Positions 26,246 to 35,245 of a DNA stretch of 64,000 bases are shown here, one piece after another. The notes under the pieces were generated by a model that ran no database searches, was not told the DNA's origin, and saw only the letters and a list, made by a program, of their open reading frames with translations. Within the stretch, counting starts at the first letter, position 1. Every line of letters starts with the position of its first letter. A program made the translations under genes and the position numbers. Source of the stretch: JADKBO01 sp965230345 (lineage in GTDB: Bacteria > Bacteroidota > Bacteroidia > Chitinophagales > Saprospiraceae); contig CBDDKR010000002.1 of the NCBI GenBank assembly GCA_965230345.1, positions 2,728,001 through 2,792,000 on the forward strand. Reading direction: 5' to 3'.

Positions 26246-26827
26246 ATGAGAATATTAGCTAATATCGTTTTGATTGCTTTAATAGGTTTTTTAACTTATA
26301 TGTTGTATTCATCTATTAAAGAACCTATTGCGTTTCAAGCTGTTAAATCGGTTAGAAAAGAAGCCGTTGCAAATAAATTGGATCAAATTAGAACAGCTCA
26401 GGAGATATATAGAGCAGTAAGAGGTAGTTATGCTGGTCATTTTGATACCCTTTCTTTGGTTTTAAGAAGAGATAGTATTCCTTTTGAAAAGATTCTTGGA
26501 GATCCTGATGATCCTACTAATGCGGACAAATTTATTAGAGAAATTAGCTATATGCCTGCTATTGATTCTATCAATACACTAGGATTGAATTTGGATTCAT
26601 TGAGATATATTCCATTTACCAATGGAAAAATGTTTAATATTCAGGCTGATACTATAGAATATCAAAGTACTAAGGTTAACGTTGTAGAGGTTAGTACAAA
26701 GTGGAAAGAATTCATGGGTGAATATGGTGATAAAAGATTTGCCAAATATGACAAATCATACGACCCTGAAAAGATGTTTAAATTTGGAGATATGAACAGC
26801 CCTAGTTTAAGTGGTAATTGGGAATGA
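26246..26827 (+). CDS. Membrane-anchored pilin-like protein of unknown function
   Basis: A 193-aa protein with a single N-terminal helix (about 3-22, ILANIVLIALIGFLTYMLY), then a segment KLDQIRTAQEIYRAVRGSYA resembling the start of type IV pilin-like globular domains, in which a helix is followed by 'Y-x-x-x-x-G-x-Y'. No prepilin peptidase site is evident, so it is probably simply anchored. I know of no function. ATG 26246 is preceded by a candidate promoter. Its stop overlaps the DUF3822 start by 4 bases, so the three genes to rsmD form an operon. Confidence 0.75.
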   Translation: MRILANIVLIALIGFLTYMLYSSIKEPIAFQAVKSVRKEAVANKLDQIRTAQEIYRAVRGSYAGHFDTLSLVLRRDSIPFEKILGDPDDPTNADKFIREISYMPAIDSINTLGLNLDSLRYIPFTNGKMFNIQADTIEYQSTKVNVVEVSTKWKEFMGEYGDKRFAKYDKSYDPEKMFKFGDMNSPSLSGNWE

Positions 26828-27549
26828 TTAATTTAAGATTCCAACCCATATCTTCTTCAGATAAAGAAGTAAAATTGTCTGCCATTTTCAAGGCGGACAA
26901 TTTTGTTTATACGACCTTTGATGAAAATGATAACTTGCTTTCATACCATGATGCTGTAAATTTTGATCAATTTTCCTTCATTCAAGAAAGGTATCCTCTT
27001 TTAAAAACGGTTAAGGTTGCTGTTAAAACTCCTTTTTTTGGACACTTCGGTGATATAAATAGAATACCATTTGACCAGAATAAAATGCTTATTGATAAAC
27101 TTACAGGGAGTGAAATATGGTGTGCTTATGAATCACCATTTACCCTTGAGGAAATGGAAGTTAAGCATTTTTCAACATTGGTACACCACCATTTTTATAG
27201 ATCTAATCAAGATGTATTTTTTATTCATTTCGATCCCGATCAAATGCATTTTTATGTGCAGAAAGAAGGACAAATTGTTTTGTACAATTCTTATCCTTTT
27301 GAAAAGGTAGATGATTTACTCTATTACCACTCATTTATTGCTCAAAGTTTAGACGTTGATACACAGAATATACCTCTTCATTTTAGCGGACATATTGAGT
27401 TTAATTCGATAGCATTTTCTAAACTTTCACCATTTCATAATGTAATAAAGTTTATAGAAGCTTCTAAGGACACTAGCATCGTATCTACTAGAAGCGATCT
27501 CAATTTACATCATTTTTTTGATCATATTGCCAATATTAAATGCGTATAA
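26824..27549 (+). CDS. DUF3822 family protein
   Basis: A 241-aa protein of the Bacteroidota-restricted DUF3822 family, which has an actin/ASKHA-like fold of unknown function in my recollection. The N-terminus SAIFKADNFVYTTFDENDN and the C-terminal half with 'IPLHFSGHIEFNSI' fit this family, and the location directly before rsmD is conserved in the phylum. ATG 26824 overlaps the previous stop (ATGA); a TTG at 26818 would add two residues. The 3' end overlaps the rsmD start by 10 bases. Confidence 0.8.
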   Translation: MINLRFQPISSSDKEVKLSAIFKADNFVYTTFDENDNLLSYHDAVNFDQFSFIQERYPLLKTVKVAVKTPFFGHFGDINRIPFDQNKMLIDKLTGSEIWCAYESPFTLEEMEVKHFSTLVHHHFYRSNQDVFFIHFDPDQMHFYVQKEGQIVLYNSYPFEKVDDLLYYHSFIAQSLDVDTQNIPLHFSGHIEFNSIAFSKLSPFHNVIKFIEASKDTSIVSTRSDLNLHHFFDHIANIKCV

Positions 27550-28082
27550 TCGGAGGAGAATTTGCTGGTAAGAGATTTGCACCTAAGGGTAAAAAATGGC
27601 CAACAAGACCGACAACTGATTTTGCTAAGGAAGCTTTATATAATATACTTCAAAACCGTATAGATTTTGAAGAAGTGTCGATGTTGGATTTATTTGGAGG
27701 TTTTGGCAATCACACATTAGAATTTATTTCAAGGGGTGCAGAGAAGGTATGTTATGTTGATAATTATAGAGGTTGTACAGATTTTGTACGTTCTATTGGA
27801 GTTGAACTAGGAGTAATGGATAGGGTGGAGGTATATAAAGCCAATGCCTTTTCATATATTAAGACATGTTCAGAAAAGTTTGATGTTGTATTCTGCGACC
27901 CACCTTATGATCATCCAAAAATGCCCCAAATTCCAGCCTTAATCTTTGATAATGAAATACTCAAGGCCAATGGATTACTCATTGTAGAACATAGAAAAAC
28001 GGACTCTTTTTCTACTCACCCTAACTTTGCAGAAGTTCGAAGTTATGGGGGGTGTTCATTTTCTTTTTTTAATTATTCATGA
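27540..28082 (+). CDS. rsmD: 16S rRNA (guanine966-N2)-methyltransferase
   Basis: A 180-aa RsmD-family enzyme that methylates G966 of 16S rRNA. The N-terminal RIIGGEFAGKRF and RPTTDFAKEALYNIL segments, the SAM site LDLFGGFGNH (49-58) and the catalytic DPPY (120-123) are all present. RsmD of E. coli has FAGSG; here the motif is FGGFG, as seen in Bacteroidota. It is the last gene of the operon, converging on the Na/Pi gene with a gap of only 19 bases. Confidence 0.93.
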   Translation: MRIIGGEFAGKRFAPKGKKWPTRPTTDFAKEALYNILQNRIDFEEVSMLDLFGGFGNHTLEFISRGAEKVCYVDNYRGCTDFVRSIGVELGVMDRVEVYKANAFSYIKTCSEKFDVVFCDPPYDHPKMPQIPALIFDNEILKANGLLIVEHRKTDSFSTHPNFAEVRSYGGCSFSFFNYS

Positions 28083-28101
28083 TAGGGAAGTGTATTATCT
28101 T

Positions 28102-29814
28102 TTAGATCTTACCAATTACTGCTTCTGAGATATTAATGGTGTGATCACCTACTTTTTCTAGCGAAGAGAAAATATTATTATAAACCATTGCTGAATTAAT
28201 TAGATAATCTTCATCTCCAAGCCTAGACAGGTTATGGATCCTAAATTGGTCCCGAAGGGCATTGATATCACTTTCAATCTTATTCGCTTCATCAATTGTT
28301 ACATTTTCGTAATTCGAATTGAGATTTGAATTCATTATATCAAAGGCTTCTGTTAGTTTATCTAACATGGCATTCAAATTATTCCTCTGGTCAGGTGTGA
28401 AATAGTACCTGTTGTCGATCTTATTTTCCATACTTTTGGAAACCTGATAATAAATATCACCGATTCGCTCGAGATCATTGCATATATTTAATATTGCTCT
28501 TAGCCTTAAGCTGGTTTGTGGAGTAACTTCTTCATTAGATAATTTGGTAATATACTCTGTAATTTCTATTTCCATATTATCGGTAATCTTCTCATACTTC
28601 TTCAGCTTTTTAAGCAGAACTTTTTGCTCTTTCGGCTTGGTCGTATTGATCAGGGATTGAGTAAAAAGATTCATGCGCGAAGTAACATCACCAAAATGAG
28701 CTGTTTCTTTTTGCAATTCGATCAATGACAATTCTGGAGTTCTTGAAGTCGATTTGATAAATTTTAATCGAGATTCTTCCTCTTCTTCAGGTTTAGAAGA
28801 AATGGTTTTCTTAGATAATTTTACTAAGTGATGCACAAATCCAATCAATAGAAGAACATTGAGTGTGTTAAATGCTGTATGGAATGCAGATAGAGCAATG
28901 GGCATATCAACTGAACTCTCATATGGGTTTAAAATGCCAAATAAGGATGTTAGGACTCCTGAGAGCAGTGGAAGAAAATACGGCATTAGTATGACCATCC
29001 AAGCAACACCTATTAGATTGAACATAGAGTGTATTCTTGCTGCACGTCGTGCATTGGTATTACCAACTAGAGACGCCACTTCTGCTGTGATAGTGGTTCC
29101 AATATTTTCACCTAATATCATAGAGGCCGCTACCTCAAATGGCAACCAACCTTGGGCACATAAGGTTAAGGTAATGGCCATAGCGGCTGAGGAAGATTGA
29201 ACTATGATTGTAATCAATGCCCCGACAATAACAAATAGAATTCTAGAAAATAATCCCCATTCCGTAAAAGAACTTAGGAAGTCTAAGACTTCTGTATTGT
29301 TTTTAAGATCAGGAACGGCATCTTTAAGATATGCTAGACCTAAAAGTAATATAGAAAAACCGATAATAAATTCACCCCAATACTTTAATTTACTTCGGTT
29401 ACTAAATAACATAGGAACACCAAATGCAAAAAGTGGAATAGAATAGGTATGGAGACTAATTTTGAATCCTAATACAGAAATCAACCATCCCGTAATTGTC
29501 GTTCCAATATTTGCACCCATCATTACTCCTGCGGATTCGACAAGTGTAAGAAGCCCTGCATTGGCAAAACTTACCGTCATTACAGTGGTAGCTGAAGAAG
29601 ATTGAACCAGTGCAGTACTTAAAAAACCAGTAAATACTCCGAGAAAACGATTCTTGGTCATTTTCTGTAAAATATTCCTTAATTGACTTCCTGCAGCACG
29701 TTGGATACCATCACTCATGATTTTCATCCCATAGATGAAAAATGCTAGAGCACCTACAATGGCTAATATGTTTCCTATCAAATCTCCCATCAATCTAACA
29801 TATTCTAGGGTCAA
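28102..29814 (-). CDS. Na+/phosphate cotransporter (NptA/PNaS family) with C-terminal PhoU-like domain
   Basis: A 570-aa membrane protein. The transporter region holds the duplicated family motif twice: VQSSSATTVMTVSFANAG and VQSSSAAMAITLTLCAQG. Each is followed by a G-x-N-[IL]-G-T-T segment (GANIGTTITG and GENIGTTITA), which is the type II Na/Pi signature. The last 215 residues form a PhoU-like helical domain. It probably imports phosphate with Na+. ATG at 29814 gives residues MTLEYVRLM before the first helix; a second Met at residue 9 is possible. The gene stands alone, convergent with rsmD. A PiT-like gene is also present in this window. Confidence 0.92.
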   Translation of the reverse strand: MTLEYVRLMGDLIGNILAIVGALAFFIYGMKIMSDGIQRAAGSQLRNILQKMTKNRFLGVFTGFLSTALVQSSSATTVMTVSFANAGLLTLVESAGVMMGANIGTTITGWLISVLGFKISLHTYSIPLFAFGVPMLFSNRSKLKYWGEFIIGFSILLLGLAYLKDAVPDLKNNTEVLDFLSSFTEWGLFSRILFVIVGALITIIVQSSSAAMAITLTLCAQGWLPFEVAASMILGENIGTTITAEVASLVGNTNARRAARIHSMFNLIGVAWMVILMPYFLPLLSGVLTSLFGILNPYESSVDMPIALSAFHTAFNTLNVLLLIGFVHHLVKLSKKTISSKPEEEEESRLKFIKSTSRTPELSLIELQKETAHFGDVTSRMNLFTQSLINTTKPKEQKVLLKKLKKYEKITDNMEIEITEYITKLSNEEVTPQTSLRLRAILNICNDLERIGDIYYQVSKSMENKIDNRYYFTPDQRNNLNAMLDKLTEAFDIMNSNLNSNYENVTIDEANKIESDINALRDQFRIHNLSRLGDEDYLINSAMVYNNIFSSLEKVGDHTINISEAVIGKI

Positions 29815-29834
29815 ATATTTTGAATCTAGATAAG

Positions 29835-29848
29835 CCTACAAATGTAGG
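29835..29848 (-). promoter_or_regulatory. -7 box inside a palindrome before the Na/Pi cotransporter
   Basis: On the minus strand TACATTTG (29846-29839) matches TAnnTTTG. The box is embedded in CCTACA-AA-TGTAGG (29835-29848), a perfect 6-bp inverted repeat around two bases, about 20 bases before the start codon. It could be an operator for a dimeric repressor or chance. No -33 TTG is seen. Confidence 0.4.
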
Positions 29849-29898
29849 AGGTTTAGTATTAACCTAATGTTAATTCGTTGAAAGGGTAGAGGAGGGAG

Positions 29899-31038
29899 TT
29901 ATTCTACTACGAATTTCAAATTTTTAGTGGTTGCATTACCATCTTGTATTTTAATGAAATAGTGTCCACTACTTAATGAAGAGATATCAATTAATCCATC
30001 TTCATTAAAATATCCTTCTGATACTTCTTTACCCGAAGAATTATATATAGTCCAATTCGTATTGCTTTTTGGACTTTCTATTCCTTTAATAAATAGAAAG
30101 TCTTGTGCGGGATTAGGGTATATATTTACGTCGTTTTGAGTCAATGAATAATTAAGTGAACTTGGTAGGTTCTTACTTACTCTAGCCACTACATTCACTT
30201 GTCCTCCACCAATAGTATCAGGAAGTTGGATCTCAGTAAATTCAATTAATGAGGTCTTGCTATCGTTTGTGAGAAACTTGTAAGTCGTAGAGGTTTGATT
30301 TAGCATTTCAAAGAAATCTTGCAAAAACAACGAAGCATCCAACCATGTGAATTGTCCAAATACTTCGAATCCTACTTCGATTGTAGACGATGTAATGTCA
30401 TCTTGTTTTACTTTTAAAACATCGTATTCATTCCCTTCAAGATTTAATGTACCCCAAGCTGTACCTTCTTCTACTTTATGTATGGTTGTAGTTGATCGAA
30501 TCGAGTCGATTTGCACATTTATTCCGGGGATGGTAAGCGTATCGATACCTGGAATAAGGTCTGATCCAAATGTTAATTGGAACTGATAGCTGTCTTCGAT
30601 AATATCTCCATAACCGAATGGAGTAGATCGAAGTGTAAAGGGCTCATCAAAAATAACATTCGAGTTTACAGGAATTCCAGCAAATTCTGGGATGTCCAAT
30701 CCTAAAATTTCTATGGATTGTGTCATCCTATTTGCCGCGGCATCAAAACCAAAAACATTCAAAACCATATTTGCATTAGGAAACTTATCTTGTAAATTAT
30801 GCCCATTTATGTCTTCGTAGTTTTCAGTTTGATCATTTAAAAGATTTAGATTTGAGTATTCCCATGTTAAATTTTCTCCTTGATTCTTATAGTCATTTAT
30901 AGATGAGTCAACATTGAAATTTGTATAGATTAATTGATCACCAATTTCAGGAAGCGTACTGTCATTAATTGTGGTCTGAGTATAACTCAATCCTGCAAAT
31001 AATAGGGTGAAGGATAACGAAAGAAGTAAGTTTTTCAT
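29899..31038 (-). CDS. Secreted protein of unknown function with T9SS sorting domain
   Basis: A 379-aa exported protein: signal peptide 1-20 (ending GLSYTQ), a body of about 280 residues with no motif I recognise, and a type-A T9SS C-terminal domain (about 305-379, with NIYPNPAQDFLFIKG and SSLSSGHYFIKI). The body is rich in Asp, Asn, Thr and beta-strand patterns and lacks Cys, as in other bacteroidote surface proteins. Secretion via T9SS is well supported by the terminal domain; function is unknown. A strong candidate promoter precedes it, with a leader of about 27 bases. Confidence 0.85.
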   Translation of the reverse strand: MKNLLLSLSFTLLFAGLSYTQTTINDSTLPEIGDQLIYTNFNVDSSINDYKNQGENLTWEYSNLNLLNDQTENYEDINGHNLQDKFPNANMVLNVFGFDAAANRMTQSIEILGLDIPEFAGIPVNSNVIFDEPFTLRSTPFGYGDIIEDSYQFQLTFGSDLIPGIDTLTIPGINVQIDSIRSTTTIHKVEEGTAWGTLNLEGNEYDVLKVKQDDITSSTIEVGFEVFGQFTWLDASLFLQDFFEMLNQTSTTYKFLTNDSKTSLIEFTEIQLPDTIGGGQVNVVARVSKNLPSSLNYSLTQNDVNIYPNPAQDFLFIKGIESPKSNTNWTIYNSSGKEVSEGYFNEDGLIDISSLSSGHYFIKIQDGNATTKNLKFVVE

Positions 31039-31070
31039 TGAAATAAGTGATTTAGATTATACTTTGTTCT

Positions 31071-31101
31071 CAAAAATAATAGAAAACTGTTGATCTACCA
31101 A
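31071..31101 (-). promoter_or_regulatory. Promoter of the T9SS protein gene
   Basis: On the minus strand TTG (31101-31099), a 20-base spacer and TATTTTTG (31078-31071) make a complete Bacteroidota promoter. The expected start lies about 27 bases before the ATG at 31038. Confidence 0.6.
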
Positions 31102-31246
31102 AAGAGCGTTAGTAAAGTTTATAAAGTGAATTATTCAGTATATTAGGAATCTATACATTATGTTTATTTATATGTAAAATATAATGTAACAAATGAATGG
31201 TTTGGCATAATTATAGTAATTTACTTAGCGAAAAATAAATTGTTTC

Positions 31247-32119
31247 GTGGCGATCGATATTGCACTAATACTGAAGAAAATACTTTTAGAAGAGGGTGAA
31301 GTTATTCTACCTGGTGTTGGTCTTTTTGTGTTAAAAAGAAGTGCTGCAGTTTACGATAATCTTAAAAATAAAATAGATCCTCCTAGTTCAAAATTACTAT
31401 TTGATGCTTCGAAAATTGAAGGAGGAAAACTACATGCTTATACCAAGGCATATTATAAGCTTTCCGATTCATCCGCAGATTCTGCTATTAATTCTTATAT
31501 TGATGATATAACATCAAAATTGTCGAGTGGCGATAAATCGTTTTCTATTCAAGGCATTGGAAGGTTGTATATGGATAACGAATCGGTAAGGTTTGAAGAA
31601 AGCAATCATCTATCGTCTTGGTACACCAAAGGATTGTTGCCTGTAGTGCCAGTAATTGTAACAAAGACTGAGGGTAAACAATCTGTGTATCAAACTACAG
31701 AAGCTAAAGATCAAAATTGGAGATGGCTCCCTTTTTTGATATTGCTATGTTTATTGACTTTTACTTACAAATATTACACTGAGATCAATACGTCTTCAAA
31801 TACTCAGAAAGAAGAGGTTGAAATCGTAGAAAAAGATTTAAAAGTTGTTGAAATTGATACGACCAAAATAAGTCAGGACACAAGCATCGAGTGTATCGTA
31901 ATTACAGGATATTTTACAAGGGCAAAGAATGTGCTCAAAATGGTTAATAAAATTGAGGCATTAGGGTATGAAGTGTTCAATGAAGAAATTGCTGATGGAA
32001 CGCGAGTAGGAATAAAGTTTGATTGTACGAATTTAAACTTACGAGAAAAAATCTTCGAACTAAGAGAACAAATATCTATGGATGCCTGGTATCTACAACC
32101 ACCAATCACGATCGATTAA
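31247..32119 (+). CDS. HU-like domain, membrane helix and SPOR domain protein
   Basis: A 290-aa protein. An HU/IHF-like N-terminal region (about 1-125, with the segment VILPGVGLFVLKRSAA and a second arm FSIQGIGRLYMD) is followed by one transmembrane helix (about 159-177) and a C-terminal SPOR-like domain (about 210-285, CIVITGYFTRAKNVLKMVNK). SPOR domains bind denuded peptidoglycan at the septum. The HU region would face the cytoplasm and SPOR the periplasm. This architecture is known in Bacteroidota (HU-CCDC81 group). It may connect cell division to the nucleoid or to proteins on the inner face, which is inference. Start is GTG 31247. Its stop is one base from the convergent gene's stop. Confidence 0.82.
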   Translation: MAIDIALILKKILLEEGEVILPGVGLFVLKRSAAVYDNLKNKIDPPSSKLLFDASKIEGGKLHAYTKAYYKLSDSSADSAINSYIDDITSKLSSGDKSFSIQGIGRLYMDNESVRFEESNHLSSWYTKGLLPVVPVIVTKTEGKQSVYQTTEAKDQNWRWLPFLILLCLLTFTYKYYTEINTSSNTQKEEVEIVEKDLKVVEIDTTKISQDTSIECIVITGYFTRAKNVLKMVNKIEALGYEVFNEEIADGTRVGIKFDCTNLNLREKIFELREQISMDAWYLQPPITID

Positions 32120-32120
32120 T

Positions 32121-32762
32121 TTAATCCATTAGAATATATAATCCACAAATCAAGAGAATCTTTTCTTCTTCTGGTGAAATATCCTTATAAAGTTGAAATG
32201 CCCTCGTCGTGATGGAATCATCTTTTGAGGGATTGATGACATGACCGATTCCTTTATCATTTACTGAAATTTCTGAATACTCATTACCTAGTTGAAAATT
32301 GACGTTTCCAACAATCTTAAAATTTGGAGCAATGAGATCGCCATTAGCGTTAAAATGCCCAAATCGTTCACCATCCCTAAATACCTGAATGTCATTGTGA
32401 AAATCAAGAAACTTGTATTCGTGATTTAGACTTTTGATGAGTATAGCTCTATAACCTGAAGATGCTAAGGTGATTTGACCATATTTTAGCAAGGGTTCTG
32501 AATAAATCGTATTAAAAACTCCAATTTCCTGGTTGGAGAAAGAATTCATAGCAATACGTTTTGCTGATAGTATTTGTATCTCATCATTTTCTTCTGGAAT
32601 GAGGTCAACATCCATTGAATCCAACTTTTCCAGAATTTCATCTATTTCTTTTTCTAACCTTGATTTTCCATTATTTATATCAATAAGAAATTTGGATATC
32701 TGGTATACAATAAATCCTATCGCACCAAATATTACTCCATAAATTATAAGAGATTTAATCAT
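32121..32762 (-). CDS. Membrane-anchored protein of unknown function
   Basis: A 213-aa protein with a single N-terminal helix (about 5-24) and a short coiled-coil-like acidic stretch (33-60) followed by an extracytoplasmic beta-rich domain (about 65-200) without known motifs. The very C-terminus 'KILLICGLYILMD' is hydrophobic. I do not recognise a family. It lies 26 bases downstream of the sigma factor gene on the same strand. A -7-like TAGTTTTG (32790-32783, overlapping the sigma gene's stop) could give it a private promoter. Confidence 0.65.
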   Translation of the reverse strand: MIKSLIIYGVIFGAIGFIVYQISKFLIDINNGKSRLEKEIDEILEKLDSMDVDLIPEENDEIQILSAKRIAMNSFSNQEIGVFNTIYSEPLLKYGQITLASSGYRAILIKSLNHEYKFLDFHNDIQVFRDGERFGHFNANGDLIAPNFKIVGNVNFQLGNEYSEISVNDKGIGHVINPSKDDSITTRAFQLYKDISPEEEKILLICGLYILMD

Positions 32763-32787
32763 TTAAGAACCGATATTTTAACCAAAA

Positions 32788-33651
32788 CTACAAGAAAGAT
32801 TTCATAAGCGATCTATCCATAGTTCTTTTTAATCTACGAATAGCACGATCTCTTATTTGTCTGACTCTTTCCCTGGTAAGACCAAAATTATCTCCGATTT
32901 CTTCTAAGGTCATCGAACTCTTTCCATTAAAACCATAATAGGCAGTCAATACTTCTGCTTCTCTGGGTGACAAGCTCTGTAATCCAAAGGCAACCTCTTT
33001 TTTCAAGGACTCTTTCATTAGTGAAATGTCTGGACTTCCATCATCATTCATTGATAGTTTATCCAAAATGGTCATGGTACTACTTTCTTCACCAAGTGGA
33101 GCATCGGTCGAAACATGTTTGCCGGCTCCCTGCAATATATTGCCTACATCCTTAGGTGCCATTTCGAGAAGTTCACCTAATTCTTCAAGGGTTGGTTCTC
33201 TTTCGAATTGCTGAATGAAATTAATATTGGCTTGATTGACTTTGGAATACATGTTAACTTTGTTTACAGGTAATCGAACAAGTCTTGAGTATTCAACAAT
33301 TGACGCTAAAATCGATTGACGGATCCACCATACTGCGTAGGATATAAACTTAAATCCTTTAGTTTCGTCAAATCGTTTCGCGGCTTTGATCAATCCAACA
33401 TTGCCTTCATTGATTAGATCACTTAAAGAAATACCATGGTTTTGATATTGTTTTGCTACAGAGATTACAAAACGTAAATTAGCTCGAGTTAGTCTCTCTA
33501 AAGCTTCATTGTCACCATTCCGAATTCTCCTAGCTAAATCTGCTTCTTCATCTACGGTTAGAAGGTCAATTTTACTTATTTCATTGAGGTACTTATCGAG
33601 AGCAAGGCTCTCTCGATTAGTTATTTTATTAGTTATTTTTAGTTGACGCAT
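32788..33651 (-). CDS. rpoD: Primary RNA polymerase sigma factor (RpoD/SigA)
   Basis: A 287-aa sigma-70 protein of the size typical for Bacteroidota, whose main sigma lacks most of region 1.1. Region 1.2 is the segment DKYLNEISKIDLLTVDEEADLA; region 2 is NLRFVISVAKQYQNHGISLSDLINEGNVGLIKAA with region 2.4 FISYAVWWIRQSI; region 4.2 is a helix-turn-helix at TLEEIGDNFGLTRERVRQIRDRAIRRL. This sigma recognises TTG-N(17-23)-TAnnTTTG, the element seen before several genes here. A -7 box TACGTTTG lies at 33863-33856, implying a leader of about 200 bases. Confidence 0.97.
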   Translation of the reverse strand: MRQLKITNKITNRESLALDKYLNEISKIDLLTVDEEADLARRIRNGDNEALERLTRANLRFVISVAKQYQNHGISLSDLINEGNVGLIKAAKRFDETKGFKFISYAVWWIRQSILASIVEYSRLVRLPVNKVNMYSKVNQANINFIQQFEREPTLEELGELLEMAPKDVGNILQGAGKHVSTDAPLGEESSTMTILDKLSMNDDGSPDISLMKESLKKEVAFGLQSLSPREAEVLTAYYGFNGKSSMTLEEIGDNFGLTRERVRQIRDRAIRRLKRTMDRSLMKSFL

Positions 33652-34327
33652 GGTGGCAGTATTTTGTCTTTAGCTTTGCCGAGATAAAAACTCGACATGG
33701 TATGATATCTTCTAAACGATATACAATTCATATAGTTCAAAAGAGATTGAATAGCTCAAGATGAAAGAAAAAATCAGACAGCTCGAGTGAAGAATGCTTA
33801 ACCTAATATTCCAAGATCTGAATAGATAATTGAATTATTAAGTTCTCTATTGATACAAACGTAAGATGTCGACAAAAAGTTTCTGCATTGGATTGCGAAA
33901 TATGTAATAGGTTGTTAATCTCCGAGGATTGTTTCATTTTTCTTGAAAACTCAATTCAATATCCTTGAAAATCATTTTTGTTCCTTCTTTTTTTACGTGG
34001 TTATTATGCTTGGGTTTAGTTGTGAAGAGAAGAATTTGTTTTTCACTTTCTTAGATTCTGTTTATAGAGCCAAATGGGCTTGTCTTCAATTTGCAAATTA
34101 TTTCAATCTACTACGGAATGGTATTATTTTTCTCAATAATAAGTTGAAATCACTATGTTGCATTTCATTATTACTATAGCTTATTGTAGCTAGTTTATAT
34201 TTATGAATCACGAAGTAATTATTAATGGAAAGAATCATTTCAAATAAATTAGCTTTAATTTGCAGAAATTTTAACTAAGAATTGAAAGTTAAATTTTATC
34301 TGTTATCAATAAAATGAATGTTAACTT
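33652..34327. other. 676-base intergenic region between rpoD and fabD
   Basis: The two flanking genes are divergent. A possible -7 box for rpoD lies at 33856-33863 on the minus strand. An open frame of 78 codons at 33943-34179 (+) has no start signal or family resemblance and I do not call it. No tRNA, known ncRNA or repeat was recognised; the AT-rich stretch near 34201-34320 probably contains the fabD promoter, which I could not pin down. Confidence 0.4.
33856..33863 (-). promoter_or_regulatory. Candidate -7 box for rpoD
   Basis: TACGTTTG on the minus strand matches TAnnTTTG. It would start a leader of about 200 bases. A TTG lies only nine bases upstream, too near for a standard -33. Confidence 0.35.
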
Positions 34328-35206
34328 ATGAAAGCTTATGTTTTTCCTGGGCAAGGAGCCCAATTCGAAGGAATGGGATCAGAATTGTATAAAGAAAATG
34401 CTGCTGCTAAAAAGGTTTTTGATCTAGCTGATGAGATATTAGGATATTCCTTGTCTTCTATAATGTTTGAAGGCAGTAACGAAGACCTTAAACAGACAAA
34501 GGTTACTCAACCTGCATTATTTGTTCATTCCATGGCTAAGGTTGCCGTACTAGGTGATGATTTCGCACCTGAAGCAGTTGCGGGGCATTCTTTAGGTGAA
34601 TTTTCTGCTTTGGCAGCCTCTGGTGCGCTATCATTTGAGTCGGCATTGAAGTTGGTTTACGAAAGAGCTATGGCCATGCAGGATGCTTGTGATAAGGTAG
34701 AAGGAACAATGGCAGCAATATTAGGTTTGAGTGATGAAGTTGTTGAAGAAACATGTCAAAGTATAAATGAGGTAGTCGTAGCTGCCAATTATAATTGTCC
34801 TGGACAATTGGTAATCAGTGGATCAATACCTGGTGTAAACCAAGCAGTCGAAGTATTAAAGGAAGCTGGAGCAAGAAGAGCATTATTGTTGCCAGTTGGA
34901 GGTGCATTTCATAGTCCACTAATGGAACCAGCAAGAGAAAGATTGGAAAAGGCCATATTAAATACTTCATTCGCTGCACCAAAATGTCCTGTATATCAAA
35001 ATGTAGATGCCAAACCAAATTTAGATCCAGAATCAATTAAGTCTAATTTGATCGCCCAATTGACTGGCGCAGTTAGATGGACTCAAACTGTTCAAAATAT
35101 GGTTGCAGATGGAGTAAACTCTTTTGTTGAGTGTGGTGGAAATGGAAAAGTTTTAGCTGGACTAATACGTAAAGTTGACAGGTCATTATCTGTAGAACCA
35201 GCATAA
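34328..35206 (+). CDS. fabD: Malonyl-CoA:ACP transacylase
   Basis: A 292-aa enzyme that loads malonate onto acyl carrier protein to start fatty acid elongation. The N-terminal FPGQGAQ motif, the nucleophile elbow GHSLGE with Ser88, the second His in GGAFHSPLM, and the substrate-binding Arg in the helix 'LVYERAMAMQ' are present. Length is typical. There is no fatty acid synthesis cluster around it; yqgE follows after 39 bases and an ABC-F gene after that. Confidence 0.96.
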   Translation: MKAYVFPGQGAQFEGMGSELYKENAAAKKVFDLADEILGYSLSSIMFEGSNEDLKQTKVTQPALFVHSMAKVAVLGDDFAPEAVAGHSLGEFSALAASGALSFESALKLVYERAMAMQDACDKVEGTMAAILGLSDEVVEETCQSINEVVVAANYNCPGQLVISGSIPGVNQAVEVLKEAGARRALLLPVGGAFHSPLMEPARERLEKAILNTSFAAPKCPVYQNVDAKPNLDPESIKSNLIAQLTGAVRWTQTVQNMVADGVNSFVECGGNGKVLAGLIRKVDRSLSVEPA

Positions 35207-35245
35207 AACGTACTTTTTTACTGTTTTGTAGGTATAATATGGTTT

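Noticed and set aside
33943..34179. 78-codon ORF in the rpoD-fabD gap
   Set aside because: It has no ATG start, no detectable family pattern and a Phe/Leu/Asn-rich composition expected from AT-rich noncoding DNA.
34201..34327. -7 box for fabD (TTTAATTTG)
   Set aside because: The spacing inside the box differs by one base from TAnnTTTG and no -33 TTG is present.
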